DNA of 64,000 nucleotides, from positions 2,108,001 to 2,172,000 of the forward strand of contig OZ014416.1 of assembly GCA_963965975.1 (NCBI GenBank), written 5' to 3'. Source of the DNA: Xestospongia bergquistia. Its lineage: Eukaryota > Porifera > Demospongiae > Haplosclerida > Petrosiidae. Position 1 is the stretch's first letter. Each line of letters begins with the position of its first letter. The position numbers were made by a program, and so were the translations under genes. This document shows, in pieces, positions 23,649-37,036 of this stretch. Below the pieces are notes generated by a model. The model did no database searches and was not told where the DNA came from. It saw only the letters and a program-made list of their open reading frames with translations.

Positions 23649-23749
23649 CATAGAAGCTCAGTTTCCATTATATAAAAATTATTTTTCAGTTTCTAAACTT
23701 TCAATTTTTATAAATTTTTTAAACACCGAGAAATATCTTCGTGAAACAG

Positions 23750-24293
<544 letters not shown>

Positions 24294-24339
24294 GCAAGTT
24301 CTTCTGGCAGTTACTTTTGGTAAGCATTCAACAGGTGGT

Positions 24340-25990
24340 GAAATTGTCCAAGTAATGGTAACTTTCTTTTGCTACATCAGTCACTTATATAAAATGAGAA
24401 TCTTTCATTTAAGTTAATGTGACCTTTTCATTTTACCTCCAATAGCTATAGTTATCCGTGGAGTAAATTAATGTGTTTGGTGCCATTGATATCTATCTTT
24501 GCCCCAACTGCTTGTACCAATCTGTCAACCATGGTGTACTGTAAAGAACACTGCATGGGGGCTTATTTCATCATCAATATATATTGTGCATTTCAAGGAA
24601 AGAAAAGTCATTGATTACTCTCCACTTTCCTGGTGGATGTAATATTGGGAAATTCTACTTCCAAAAGAGGCTACCATCTTCTCCCTTCCCATACTTAACG
24701 CGTTTGGAGGTATTTCTATGTTACTTTTAGACGTTCTTCAACTAAAGGAATGTTTTTATGTGCCAACTTTAGGGATTACTTGCAGCTACACGAGAGGTAT
24801 AGGCACAAGTTCCCAGCTAGTTTATTGAAAGGCTCAGAGTTCACCAGCAGGGTTTCTTTTAAATTCTGATGTTACTTCGTTACAATTGGCACTGGCTTCT
24901 TATATGTGGGTTGTTGTGAATTTTTCTACTGGTTGCATTACAGTTTGAATCAACTGACACTGGGATGAAAGGGAAAAGATTTCCTTTGCTCCTTTCTCAA
25001 TGGAATGTTGTCCCCTAGCCTGCCTAATAACCCTGAACAAAAACTCTAGTGAGATTTCCGTGACTTACCACATATTGCTCTACTTAATTAACACCAGCTA
25101 GAAATGTACAGTCCTGCTACCTGCAATTCCATGCACTTGAATTTACATGCTCCTTGTCCAGGTAATGGTTAACTTTCTTTTGGTACATCAGTCACTGATA
25201 GCATCTGTGACTGTCTTATAAAAAATGAGAATCTGTAATTAAAGTTAATGTGGCATTTCATTTTACCTCCAATAACTAATTATCTGTAGAGTTAGTTAAG
25301 GCGTTTATTTGTACCATTGATATTAATCTTTGCCGCATCTACCTGTACCAATCTGTCAACCATTGTGTACTGTAAAGAACACTATGGGCTTATTTCACGC
25401 TCAATATATACTGTGCATTTCAAGGAAAGAAAAGTCATTGATTACTCTCCACTTTCCTCCTTGAGCCTAATATTGGGACTTCCTACTTCTAAAAGAGGTT
25501 ATCATCTTCTTCCCTCCCAAATCCTTTTGAGGTATTCCTATGTCACTTTCAGACGTTCCTAAGCTAAAGGAATCTTTTTATGTGCTAATTTTAGGGATTA
25601 CTTGCATCTACGTGAGAGGTATAGGCACAAGTTCCCAGCTTTTTTATTGAAAGGCTCAGAGTTCAATAGTTGGGTTTCTTTTAAGTTCTGATGTTTCTTC
25701 GCTACAAATGACACTTGCATCTGATTTTGCCTAATGTGTAGCTTGTTGTGATTTTTCTTACTTGGTTGCATTACAGTTTAAATTGGCTGATCTGTATGGA
25801 AAAAAAAGATTTCCTTTGCTCCTTTCTCAATGGAACGCTGTCCCCTAGCCTGCCTAATAACCTAGCACAAAACTTCTAGTGAGATTTCTGTGACCTACCA
25901 CATATTGCTGTACTTAATTACTACCAGCTAAAAATGCACAGTCCTCCTACCAGCAATTCTGTGCGCTTGAATTTACATGCTCCTTTGTCT
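24340..25990. repeat. About 0.8-kb tandem duplication of an unknown sequence
   Basis: Unit 1 is about 24340-25165 and unit 2 about 25145-25990. They share long stretches (TCAAGGAAAGAAAAGTCATT, GAGGTATAGGCACAAGTTCC). Both keep the same coding-like plus-strand frame for about 45 residues, including FLCANFRDYL, ERYRHKFPA and LLKGSEF, with one stop in unit 2. GC content is higher than the surroundings. I recognise no domain. It may be a fragment of an unclassified transposon or a dead gene. Confidence 0.6.
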
Positions 25991-26344
25991 TTGTTAGGAT
26001 CAACTCTCCAGCTACTAAAGTTTATTGGCAGAGAATATTTCCAGTTCCCTGTGTTATACACTGATGTTTTGTTTTTTAACTCTCAAGTCTTTCTCTCTCT
26101 TCTAATTAAATATATATTTGCTACACATTAACTTTTGCCATACAGACACGTTCACTTGACCTCTTGCAATTTTACTCCCTTATAACTACATTTAGCTTTA
26201 TTAGGCAAAATTGAATAATGTCATTGAACAATTTCTGGAAAGTAATATTTAGGTTTTCTTTGATAGAAGATAGTTCATGTTCACACTTATAATAACATGT
26301 ATGCAAATATAATGAAGAGGGTAAGCCTTTAATTATTTTGTCAT
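25991..26344. other. Intergenic, nothing recognised
   Basis: Follows the second 0.8-kb unit. No supported gene or repeat. Confidence 0.4.
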
Positions 26345-26860
26345 TAATTGGTGGTAACATTCACAAAGTAAACTCTATTGATATTGAGAATTGTATATAT
26401 GTATTTGATACTTTTCTAGACAGAGTTGGGTTATTGGGGAAGAAGGATAATAATAAGAGGTGTTGTGTTTAATTAAATGATTCCTTCACTCTACATGAAC
26501 ATGTATACAATTCAGTTTAGTCTCTTTCATGTTCTTAAGAAAGTATGCAGGGCTTGAGGAAATAGGCCACATAATTTTCTGTTTGCCTGGGGAAAAGGTT
26601 ACAGAAAACACTCGGCTATAGCCAAATGGTTAGATAATTGTGTAATTTCAGTAATGCAAGGTTGTTAGTTAACTTAATACATTACTGTTCTAACTATTTG
26701 TTGAAGATTTCTTACCTTCCATAGCTGGGGATGTACTAAGAGTTCAAGTTAATAATTAGTTTGCAAATGAGATGATGTTTGCAGACATATGATGCTGTGA
26801 ATTGCTGCCCTCTCTTCCACTAATCTACAGCTAATATGCAATCAATCAGAAATCGATTGG
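26345..26860 (+). repeat. Duplicated block carrying LINE debris (copy B)
   Basis: Collinear with 16646-17395 but without the 250-bp insertion at 16920-17178. Its reverse-transcriptase remnant (VMQGC, then frameshifts, LFANEMMFADI-like at about 26757-26792) is more decayed than copy A. Confidence 0.6.
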
Positions 26861-27189
26861 TGAAAATATTACACAATAATAAAGAAACTAAAGTAATGGC
26901 AATTTAGGATATAATAGAGTCTTTGATTGTATACACATTTTGGTGTTGAATTAGACCTGTTCTAAAGAAATGCTACTACATGCAAATACTTATATAGATT
27001 TATTGCAAAGTTTGACTGTGGAAGTAATTATTCATAGACTGTAAACGTTATTTAAGAACATGTTTCATGTTGAAAGATTTAGGAAGCTTTGTATATGTGT
27101 CTCGACTAGGCTTTAAATATATATTAATACACTTTAAATGAATTTGGGTTGATATCACTAGGCACTGATAATCTATACCAGTGGATTAA

Positions 27190-27335
27190 CATTGGCGCCA
27201 GAAATACTGTGTATTGTATGGGTCAAAAGTAGTTGAAGATGAATTCCTCATTGTTACGAACTACACAAGGTACTTCAATTATCTCTTTTATTTGCTCTCA
27301 TATGACATCATAACTTTTCACCAAGTCTTTCTCTC
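27190..27335 (-). repeat. Short dispersed repeat, copy 2 of 3 (inverted)
   Basis: Reverse complement of 340-510 and of 60072-60205. The plus-strand frame reads YGSKVVEDEFLIV then YLLSYDIITFHQVF, parallel to the minus-strand frame at the first copy. A TA microsatellite (27357-27400) follows. Confidence 0.6.
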
Positions 27336-27352
27336 TTATCATCAAAATAAAA

Positions 27353-27405
<53 letters not shown>

Positions 27406-27548
27406 CTTATTTAAACACTCCTTTTATTTAATTTAATTGCAATAGTTGCAATAGCATATTATACATCCGTTATATAGACTTCCTGTAACAAATCGCCGCT
27501 TTTTTAGAAGTATTACGGTAGCATTTATTTATCTATAAACAACGCTAA

Positions 27549-27591
27549 TTTGCCCACGATTTCCGCTAAGTCTTTTCAATAAAAAGACCCC
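27549..27591 (+). promoter_or_regulatory. Family promoter of the 27673 gene
   Basis: TTTGCCCACGATTTCC at 27549-27564 and CAATAAAAAGACCCC at 27577-27591. The ATG lies 82 bp after the second box. Same order as in the other copies, with a degenerate TATA box. Confidence 0.6.
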
Positions 27592-27672
27592 GATTGATCG
27601 CGACATCAGCTACAATTCTATTACCAGTTAACAGACAACAGATATCGGAGTAGAAGGAGAACGACGATAGTA

Positions 27673-28658
27673 ATGGCTCAAACTAGTCTACTTTTGCAGA
27701 TAATCGCTGTAGTAATAAATGTCTTAGGCATTATTTTTCTCGTAATTGCAACAGCGCTTTTTGGCAATGGATACAGGCGTTATAATAATGAGCAGCCTGG
27801 CGACGACTCTGTCTGTTTATTGTATAACAGGTTTGATGATGTTATGTATAAAAGAGGTAGCAACTCTCTCTGTGTTTTCTCCATCGTTGCTGAAGTCCTG
27901 GCTGCTTTAGGTTTGGTGATTTTGTTAATACTAAGTATTATCAAACTTGTACGTGAACTCATAGGGTGAGTTTTATTGATTAATAGAATAAAAAGAATAA
28001 TTCTTTTTTTCAGAAATAAAATCATTTTTATTGTGGAAATTTTGATCCTGTTGTTCTCTGGTATATTTGCTTTAATTGCTGCAATAATTCTTAGCTCTGG
28101 ATGGGGAGTGACATGTGATACAATTAAGGACATGTAAGTTTATAGACTGTAAAAATTGATTGGTTGATTTAACCATTACTTGGTTATACAGGTTGTAAGT
28201 TTACATAATTATACTGAGTTCAGAATATATCTACTAACATATTTCATTTTAATTATTTTCTTTACAGAAATAGGCTTGCTGGTACAAGTTTCAACTGCAA
28301 TATGGACTACCTAAAACAAATCACAACATCAGTTGTAAGTATAAAAGAAGTGTTGTTTTTGCTTCTGTAAAGGAATACAACATTAAAAGTTGACATAACA
28401 GAATTTTCGTTATATATCAAATATACTGAAATATGTTTCTTATCCAGTAAGCATACATGGATGCAAATATCTACCACTCTTATATAAATAACAGTAATGT
28501 AAACGAGATCTGTCTTAAGAATGACTTTTATTTACTGACTGTGATTGCTATTTTTGTGTATACAGGTATTTGCTGCTTTTGCTGTTGTTGCAATTGTTGG
28601 AAACTCTGTCCTTACTATAATAATTGCTGTGTTTGGGACACAGGAAAGCAAGAAATGA
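27673..28658 (+). CDS. Four-TM family protein, intact, 190 aa
   Basis: Exons are 27673-27965, 28014-28133, 28268-28334 and 28566-28658. TM1 is within residues 4-29 (VLGIIFLVIATALFG), followed by a loop with VCLLY and SLCVFSI cysteines. TM2 is at about residues 68-94 (VAEVLAALGLVILLIL), TM3 is in exon 2, and the second loop has TCD and FNCN. TM4 is in exon 4 (VVAIVGNSVLTIIIAVFG), and the tail is TQESKK. Its first loop is the most divergent and longest of the intact set. A poly(A) signal AATAAA lies at about 28663-28668. Function unknown, probably a membrane protein. Confidence 0.87.
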
Positions 28659-29121
28659 ACAAAATAAACATTAAATTGTAATTGACTTTTGGCATTCTTT
28701 TAAATTTTTTGAGTAGTTGTTGTTTTTTGTTAATGTAGCGACTTCAATTTTTAATGATTTTTTGGGATTAATAATGTTTAGTATCACAAGGTACTATTCT
28801 CTAAGAAATTAATTGCATGCATATTTTCAATATATATATATATATATATATATGATGGACTAATTTAATAAATATAATGTTTATTACAATTGCTTTCACT
28901 GGTACCAGTTGGCAAGGTACATCTTTATATATATATATATATCAACAACAAAATAGGTTTTTTCTCTTGAGAAAGTATCATTTTACGAACGAGTATCTAG
29001 ATAAAGATTAGAAGCTAAGTTGACAATAGGTAGTTATTGTTATAGTTATCATAATGAATGTACGGATTGATAGATGAATACATGACTGATTTATAGTATT
29101 GGATGGCTGAATAAAGTGCAT
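28659..29121. other. Gene 3' flank with microsatellites
   Basis: TA runs at about 28831-28853 and 28927-28941. The region corresponds to the 3' flank of the 44066 gene (45250 onward), including a degenerate GATAGATGGATG-type tract near 29060-29115. No gene. Confidence 0.45.
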
Positions 29122-29379
29122 CACACAAAGTAGAAATACATTACAAACTATATAACACATATAGCTGTGCATATGTAGTTGTACATATGTATGTATATAT
29201 ATGTATATATATATATATTTATTTATTCTATTTTTTATAAATACTGCCAATTAATTCTACCAATGACATGGTATAGATCTATATTCTAATAAATTGTTAA
29301 AACATATTTAAAGTTAGATACCTAAATTAAAAGTTAACGGATGGTTCTTTTTGAGTAGCCAAGTCAAAATATAACATAC

Positions 29380-29888
29380 ATTTAATAGTTGATAACATAG
29401 CATCAAATTTATTGAAACAATCAACAAACAGTTCATTTTACTTGTAAAACATATAATTGAAGATGTAGAAGGCTATGAGCTTGGTTAGATAACCCTATAG
29501 GTTCTTATAATTTGTTTGTGTCTGCTTTCAGTTTGCACTAATAATGAAATTATATGAAACCAAGACTGCAAATTCCTCATTCATATCATGACTCATGAAA
29601 TACCCTTTTTAGTGTATTAATTGAACATTGCTACATATTATTATAAATATAATCAAATTTGTGTATAATATTTGAACTTATTTAAATTATTTAAAATATA
29701 ATGACACAACAAATTGTGTGATTAAACCTAAGCTTCACACGCTATAACTAAACCATACTAAAAACACAATGAAAAATAAATTACATGTACATCTTAATAG
29801 TCAATATAATTATAAATTTTCTCTGAGTCCTCAAAATAAAATATACTTAATGCACAGATTATATATATGTTTATTAGATACTTAACAC

Positions 29889-29921
<33 letters not shown>

Positions 29922-30060
29922 ACACACACACTCACACAATACACATACATATATAGATATATATTAACATGACTATACAATTATGTGAGTCAGTAATCCA
30001 AACAATCCATTAAGTCAACTTATATGAATTGCTTCTGAGTTAGTGTAGTAAACAAAATAT
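29380..30060 (+). repeat. Segmental duplicate of 46290-46690
   Basis: Diverged direct copy; shared pieces include GTTTGCACTA, AAATACCCT and GAATTGCTTCTGAGTTAGT (GAGTTGCTTCTGAGTTGAT in the other). It lies downstream of the 27673 gene, as the partner lies downstream of 44066, so gene and flank were duplicated together. Also repeated at 32275-32955 inside tandem unit 2. Confidence 0.55.
29888..29935. repeat. (CA)n microsatellite, duplicated at 32783-32830
   Basis: CA tract interrupted by one TA; the copy in tandem unit 2 has the same length and the same interruption. Confidence 0.9.
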
Positions 30061-31240
30061 ACATTGCAAATCAATTGAAGCACAACAGTTATGGAGCTGT
30101 ATGCTGTGCTGTCAGATGTCAGAAGCTATTAAGCATATTATAGGCAATATAAACAACACAAATCTCTTTTATTTTATATATGCACCCTTATATATATATA
30201 TTGTTAACTGTCCCAAATGTATAAGGAAAGGGACTATTTTAGTTTGCTTATGCTTGCGTGTAATGTAATAATATATGTTCATAGCGTTTGGGTGTGTACA
30301 ACAATTGAATTACCTTTTTTATGTTATCATAATAAGGTTATTTAGAGTATGGATTCACAATTGAATAAAAACTTGATAACATAACATACAGTAGTTGTTA
30401 ATCAAAACTATTTTGATATCAGTTTCAATAGCTGTTATAAGATCATTTGAATAAAACAATATGATATTATTAGAATGATATAATAGCATTAGTTATTGTT
30501 AATAATAAGTAAAATAAATATTGAAAAAAATTGTTTATTCATAAGGTAGGAGCCAGTACTTTAGCATGCATAGTTAAAGTATTAGAGGGTGGGATCAGTT
30601 TAAGCTTTGGCGTCCTACCAGACAAATAAACACTGCAATCAAAATATAATGAGTATCATAATTGTTTTGGAAGATACTGACTTCAGAGTGAACACTGACT
30701 GAAACTATAAAGATTGAAAAATTCACAACATTGTTTGCAAAAGACTATAGCTATAGAATGCTAGGAATATAGACAGAGAATAGTTGATCTGATCATTGTT
30801 CTGTGTGGGTGTGGGATCACGTGTGAAGAGGCATTAACGCATTACCGGAAAATACTGGGGATATAATGACAACGTGAATGTTGTAATGCAATAACAGAGT
30901 CGATATTGATAGAAGGCGCAAAGCCTCGAACAATGTTTATTGATCAATGACTATAATTACAATTGAAGTATTGATATCAATGCATATAATCAGCATAACC
31001 TAATAGTTTACTTCTCTAGCAACAGTGACAGCTCTATATATTGGGACTCATTTATGGTTGTACTGAGACAAAAAATAAAGAAATAACATTGAATTACAGC
31101 TGTTTAAGAATTTCAAAGTATTTCAGATATTGTGAAACGATTATGAAAAAATTAGTCAAAGTAAGACTTGTAAGTTCCTCAATGTATTCAAAACAGCTAG
31201 CATCCAAAAAGATAACATCTGCATGTGTTGTATTTTGTAT

Positions 31241-31373
31241 GTTGTAATGATGAATAATGTATTAGTTGTGTGCACGTGATGTTTTGCATAAAATAGTGCT
31301 GTTTTGTTGTTATAGTCAGTCTAAGGTTTTGGAGTTGTTTTCATTATTATAAATTTATTTTGAGAATATAACA
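31241..31373 (+). mobile_element. Candidate gypsy 5' LTR end (unit 1)
   Basis: Sequence ending ATAACA at 31373 directly precedes TTTGGCGACTAACGG, a typical gypsy primer-binding position (31374-31388). TGTTGTAATG at about 31236-31241 could be the LTR start (TGTT...AACA), but the 3' LTR is missing, so the left border cannot be verified. The same lies at +2895 in unit 2. Confidence 0.35.
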
Positions 31374-31418
31374 TTTGGCGACTAACGGTGGGATCCTTCA
31401 AGTCCGTAAAAATCTGAG

Positions 31419-32050
31419 ATGAACTCGCTCATTGGAAAGCTGGTGGATTTTGATCCAGCTGATGAAACTTGGGAACAGTATGCCGAATAGCTGCAACACT
31501 TTTTCGATGAGAACAAAATTCAAGATGATTCGCGCAAAAGGTTGATTTTATTGTCAGTATTGACTCCCAAGAATAACAAGTTACTTCGCAGTTTACTAAG
31601 CCCGGAGCAGCCATAGGACAAATCATTCACATTGTTGAGGTGCTGCAAGAGCACCACACGCCTACACCCTCTGAAATCATACAAAGATTTAAATTCCATA
31701 GTAGAAGCCGGAAAGAAGGACAGTCGATTGCTGCCTACGTAGCAGCGCTGAGGTTGCTAGCTGAACATTGTAACTTCAACGATACTCTAAGCATTATGTT
31801 GCGAGATCGACTAGTTTGTGGCATAAACATTGACACTGTACAAAAGAGGCTGTTGGCAGAGTCAAGATTAACATTTGAAGATGCATTGAAGATAGCTACT
31901 AGTATGGAAGCAGCTACAGCAGGAGCACAAGAACTCATGCGAGAATCTCAAGAGCAGTTAGCAGTACACAGGGTAGGAACCCCTATGACTGCAGCATCAA
32001 ATTGTTACCATTGTAACACACAAAGTAGAAATACATTACAAACTATATAA
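31419..32050 (+). pseudogene. Truncated gypsy gag (unit 1)
   Basis: Starts MNSLIGKLVDFDPADETW, with an in-frame stop after residue 23 and a frameshift near 31612. It then runs openly through IQRFKFHSRSRKEGQS and LRDRLVCGINID, typical of Ty3/gypsy capsid regions. It breaks at 32014 within the first CCHC knuckle (NCYHC) because of the tandem duplication and ends in unrelated codons. Non-functional. Confidence 0.85.
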
Positions 32051-32783
32051 CACATATAGCTGTGCATATGTAGTTGTACATATGTATGTATATATATGTA
32101 TATATATATATATTTATTTATTCTATTTTTTATAAATACTGCCAATTAATTCTACCAATGACATGGTATAGATCTATATTCTAATAAATTGTTAAAACAT
32201 ATTTAAAGTTAGATACCTAAATTAAAAGTTAACGGATGGTTCTTTTTGAGTAGCCAAGTCAAAATATAACATACATTTAATAGTTGATAACATAGCATCA
32301 AATTTATTGAAACAATCAACAAACAGTTCATTTTACTTGTAAAACATATAATTGAAGATGTAGAAGGCTATGAGCTTGGTTAGATAACCCTATAGGTTCT
32401 TATAATTTGTTTGTGTCTGCTTTCAGTTTGCACTAATAATGAAATTATATGAAACCAAGACTGCAAATTCCTCATTCATATCATGACTCATGAAATACCC
32501 TTTTTAGTGTATTAATTGAACATTGCTACATATTATTATAAATATAATCAAATTTGTGTATAATATTTGAACTTATTTAAATTATTTAAAATATAATGAC
32601 ACAACAAATTGTGTGATTAAACCTAAGCTTCACACGCTATAACTAAACCATACTAAAAACACAATGAAAAATAAATTACATGTACATCTTAATAGTCAAT
32701 ATAATTATAAATTTTCTCTGAGTCCTCAAAATAAAATATACTTAATGCACAGATTATATATATGTTTATTAGATACTTAACAC

Positions 32784-32816
<33 letters not shown>

Positions 32817-34909
32817 ACACACACACTCACACAATACACATACATATATAGATATATATTAACATGACTATACAATTATGTGAGTCAGTAATCCAAACAA
32901 TCCATTAAGTCAACTTATATGAATTGCTTCTGAGTTAGTGTAGTAAACAAAATATACATTGCAAATCAATTGAAGCACAACAGTTATGGAGCTGTATGCT
33001 GTGCTGTCAGATGTCAGAAGCTATTAAGCATATTATAGGCAATATAAACAACACAAATCTCTTTTATTTTATATATGCACCCTTATATATATATATTGTT
33101 AACTGTCCCAAATGTATAAGGAAAGGGACTATTTTAGTTTGCTTATGCTTGCGTGTAATGTAATAATATATGTTCATAGCGTTTGGGTGTGTACAACAAT
33201 TGAATTACCTTTTTTATGTTATCATAATAAGGTTATTTAGAGTATGGATTCACAATTGAATAAAAACTTGATAACATAACATACAGTAGTTGTTAATCAA
33301 AACTATTTTGATATCAGTTTCAATAGCTGTTATAAGATCATTTGAATAAAACAATATGATATTATTAGAATGATATAATAGCATTAGTTATTGTTAATAA
33401 TAAGTAAAATAAATATTGAAAAAAATTGTTTATTCATAAGGTAGGAGCCAGTACTTTAGCATGCATAGTTAAAGTATTAGAGGGTGGGATCAGTTTAAGC
33501 TTTGGCGTCCTACCAGACAAATAAACACTGCAATCAAAATATAATGAGTATCATAATTGTTTTGGAAGATACTGACTTCAGAGTGAACACTGACTGAAAC
33601 TATAAAGATTGAAAAATTCACAACATTGTTTGCAAAAGACTATAGCTATAGAATGCTAGGAATATAGACAGAGAATAGTTGATCTGATCATTGTTCTGTG
33701 TGGGTGTGGGATCACGTGTGAAGAGGCATTAACGCATTACCGGAAAATACTGGGGATATAATGACAACGTGAATGTTGTAATGCAATAACAGAGTCGATA
33801 TTGATAGAAGGCGCAAAGCCTCGAACAATGTTTATTGATCAATGACTATAATTACAATTGAAGTATTGATATCAATGCATATAATCAGCATAACCTAATA
33901 GTTTACTTCTCTAGCAACAGTGACAGCTCTATATATTGGGACTCATTTATGGTTGTACTGAGACAAAAAATAAAGAAATAACATTGAATTACAGCTGTTT
34001 AAGAATTTCAAAGTATTTCAGATATTGTGAAACGATTATGAAAAAATTAGTCAAAGTAAGACTTGTAAGTTCCTCAATGTATTCAAAACAGCTAGCATCC
34101 AAAAAGATAACATCTGCATGTGTTGTATTTTGTATGTTGTAATGATGAATAATGTATTAGTTGTGTGCACGTGATGTTTTGCATAAAATAGTGCTGTTTT
34201 GTTGTTATAGTCAGTCTAAGGTTTTGGAGTTGTTTTCATTATTATAAATTTATTTTGAGAATATAACATTTGGCGACTAACGGTGGGATCCTTCAAGTCC
34301 GTAAAAATCTGAGATGAACTCGCTCATTGGAAAGCTGGTGGATTTTGATCCAGCTGATGAAACTTGGGAACAGTATGCCGAATAGCTGCAACACTTTTTC
34401 GATGAGAACAAAATTCAAGATGATTCGCGCAAAAGGTTGATTTTATTGTCAGTATTGACTCCCAAGAATAACAAGTTACTTCGCAGTTTACTAAGCCCGG
34501 AGCAGCCATAGGACAAATCATTCACATTGTTGAGGTGCTGCAAGAGCACCACACGCCTACACCCTCTGAAATCATACAAAGATTTAAATTCCATAGTAGA
34601 AGCCGGAAAGAAGGACAGTCGATTGCTGCCTACGTAGCAGCGCTGAGGTTGCTAGCTGAACATTGTAACTTCAACGATACTCTAAGCATTATGTTGCGAG
34701 ATCGACTAGTTTGTGGCATAAACATTGACACTGTACAAAAGAGGCTGTTGGCAGAGTCAAGATTAACATTTGAAGATGCATTGAAGATAGCTACTAGTAT
34801 GGAAGCAGCTACAGCAGGAGCACAAGAACTCATGCGAGAATCTCAAGAGCAGTTAGCAGTACACAGGGTAGGAACCCCTATGACTGCAGCATCAAATTGT
34901 TACCATTGT
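32017..34909 (+). repeat. 2893-bp direct tandem duplication, unit 2
   Basis: Second unit, continuous with the rest of the gypsy element, so this is the original position of the LTR end and gag. The unit 2 counterparts of the features listed for unit 1 lie exactly 2895 bp downstream. Confidence 0.92.
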
Positions 34910-35122
34910 GGAGGTACAGATCACAGGTCAGACAGCTGTAGATTCAAAAGGTCAATCTGTAGAATCTGTGGAAAGCTAGGCCACATCCAAAAGGCATGTA
35001 GATCCACAAGTCAGGGCAAGACTGGTCATCCCTCGAGGTTAACCTGTAAAACTGTGGTAAGACAGGACACACCCAAAGGTATTGCAGAAGGCAAAGTAAA
35101 CCCCAAGCTGTTAAAAGCCTAA
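34314..35122 (+). pseudogene. Gypsy gag (capsid and two zinc knuckles)
   Basis: Contains the same early stop (after residue 23) and frameshift as the unit 1 copy. It continues to two CCHC knuckles, CYHCGGTDHRSDSC and CRICGKLGHIQKAC, that bind the element's RNA in the particle, and ends at 35122. Broken near its start, so a full capsid is not made. Confidence 0.88.
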
Positions 35123-35226
35123 CAAAAGAAGACACCACATTTGAAGAGTATCCATTGAACAACATGAATGAACAAGGATCACAACCACTCAAGTTAAAAT
35201 TAGTGATCAACTAGAAAGGTTTAGAA

Positions 35227-35472
35227 ATGGAATTAGACACTGGATCAGCTGTTAGTTTAGTTTCACAACAAACATTTGCTCAACTATGGCCAAAGGTGTC
35301 TTTAGAGGCATCAGACATTGTCCTCAAAACATATTCGGGAGACCGAATTAAAACTTTAGGAAAAGCTAGAGTGACAGTAAATTATAGAAATCAGAGCTTG
35401 GATACGGAATTGTTGGTTGTACAAGGAGATGGTCCAAGTCCAAGTATGCTGAGACTGAATTGGATACAATGA
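35227..35472 (+). pseudogene. Gypsy aspartic protease fragment
   Basis: Has the catalytic DTGSAVSLVS motif near the start and a LGKARVTVNY strand, matching retroviral-type proteases that cut the polyprotein. A stop ends it at 35472, before the reverse transcriptase. Separated from gag by a stop and a frame change. Confidence 0.85.
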
Positions 35473-35502
35473 TTAAACCTAGATTGGCAGACAGTACACT
35501 CA

Positions 35503-36880
35503 TTGGAACATGATGAACTGAAGACAATGCTAAGCAAGTATAGCACAGTGTTTCAGGAAAGTTTAGGGTTATTAAAAGGATTCAAAGCAAGGATTTATGT
35601 GGAACAAGATGCAAAACCAAAATACTTCAAAGCTCATTCAGTTCCTTATTCATTAAAAGCAAAGATTGAGGCACAATTAGACAAATTAATAAAAGAAGGA
35701 GTTATTGAACCAGTACAACATGCTGAATAGGCTGCACCCATAGTACCAATTATTAAATCAGATAATACCGTTCCATTTGTGGAGACTTTAAGGTGATAAT
35801 AAGGCAGTATCAAAGTTGGACAGATACCCTATCCCCAAAATTGAAGACTTGCTCGCTACACTGTCAGGAAGCAGAAGTTACACCAAATTGGACTTAAAAC
35901 AAGCATATCAACAATTGTTATTGAACGAGGAGAGTAAGCAGTTCGTGGTAATAAATACTCACAAAGGGTTATTTGTTACAATCGCCTTCCATATGGTATT
36001 TCATCAACACCGGGAATCTTGCAATGAACAATGAATAATTTAGTGCATGGCATACCAGACATTGTAGTGTATATTGATGATGTTTTCATTACTGGCCCTA
36101 CTAATGAAGAGCACCTTAAATTGTTAGAAGTTTTAAAGCATATAAAGGAGACAGTTCTGAAGCTACGACAAGACAAGTGTTCATTTATGAGTCCTACAGT
36201 CACATATTTAGGGCATAAAATTGATGCAGAGGGACTTCACCCTTTACCAGAGAAAGTGGAAGCCATTGCGAAAGCTCCTAGCCCAACTAATGTCACACAA
36301 CTCAAGTCATATTTGGCATTACTAAGTTATTACAGTACATTTCTACCTAACCTCACCTATACATTATCTCCTTTGTATAGGTCACTGAGAAGGAATGTTA
36401 AATGGAAATGGACTAGTAAAGAAGAACTAGCATTTGCATCATCGAAAAAACTGTTAATGTCCTCAAGAGTACTCGCACATTTTGACCCAAAATTACCAAT
36501 AGTTCTGTCATGTGATGCATCATCATATGGTATAGGAGCTGTTTTAGCCCACAAATTACCTGATGGATCGGAAAGACCAATTGGCTACGTCTCCACAACT
36601 TTTATCATCATCTGAAGCAAATTAATCACAAATAGAAAAAGAAGGATTAGCTTATGTATTTGAAGTTAAGAAATTTCATGCTTATCTGTACGGACACCCT
36701 TTCATCTTATACACAGACCATTTACCACTAAAGAATTTATTTCGGGAACATACTAACATCCCAGTATATGCCTGAGGTCGAATACAATGATGGCCATTGT
36801 TACTAGCGTCATATGAATACACCATTGCATATCAACCAACAGAAAAGCATGAAAATGCGGATGCTATAAGTCAATTGACA
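35503..36880 (+). pseudogene. Gypsy reverse transcriptase and RNase H, several breaks
   Basis: Pieces in order: 35503-35730 (IEAQLDKLIKEGVIEPV), 35816 onward (DRYPIPKIEDLLATLSGS, then YTKLDLKQAYQQLLL with the first catalytic Asp), a frameshift before the LPYG-type motif near 35983, then 36031-36615. The last carries the active-site YIDD (VVYIDDVFITG), the connection domain, and RNase H start LSCDASSYGIGAVLAH. RNase H continues with stops to about 36880 (LYTDHLPLKNL). At least four stops or shifts; inactive. Confidence 0.88.
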
Positions 36881-37036
36881 CTAGCTGATAAACCAGTAGA
36901 TGTACCAGTACCTCAGGGACTTGTTTTATTGATAGAAACACTTCAGAATTCACTGATCACAGACAAAGATATTTGTGAGTGGACCAGAAAGGATCCATTA
37001 CTTTCAATAGTTTATCGTCATATTCAATTTGGTTAG

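Larger units (their letters stand above)
29122..32014 (+). repeat. 2893-bp direct tandem duplication, unit 1
   Basis: Identical, as far as read, to 32017-34909 with a constant offset of 2895 bp. The offset holds across the CA microsatellite at about 29888-29935. The unit holds about 2.1 kb of gene flank, the gypsy LTR end, the primer-binding region and most of gag. At the junction two extra bases (AA, 32015-32016) separate the units. Confidence 0.92.

Noticed and set aside
31041-31247. 68-codon frame (also at 33936)
   Set aside because: It lies in and before the gypsy LTR region, has no domain, and its duplication is explained by the tandem repeat.
36031-36615. Gypsy RT/RNase H as an intact host gene
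   Set aside because: It is one open piece of a multiply broken retrotransposon polyprotein, with stops on both sides.
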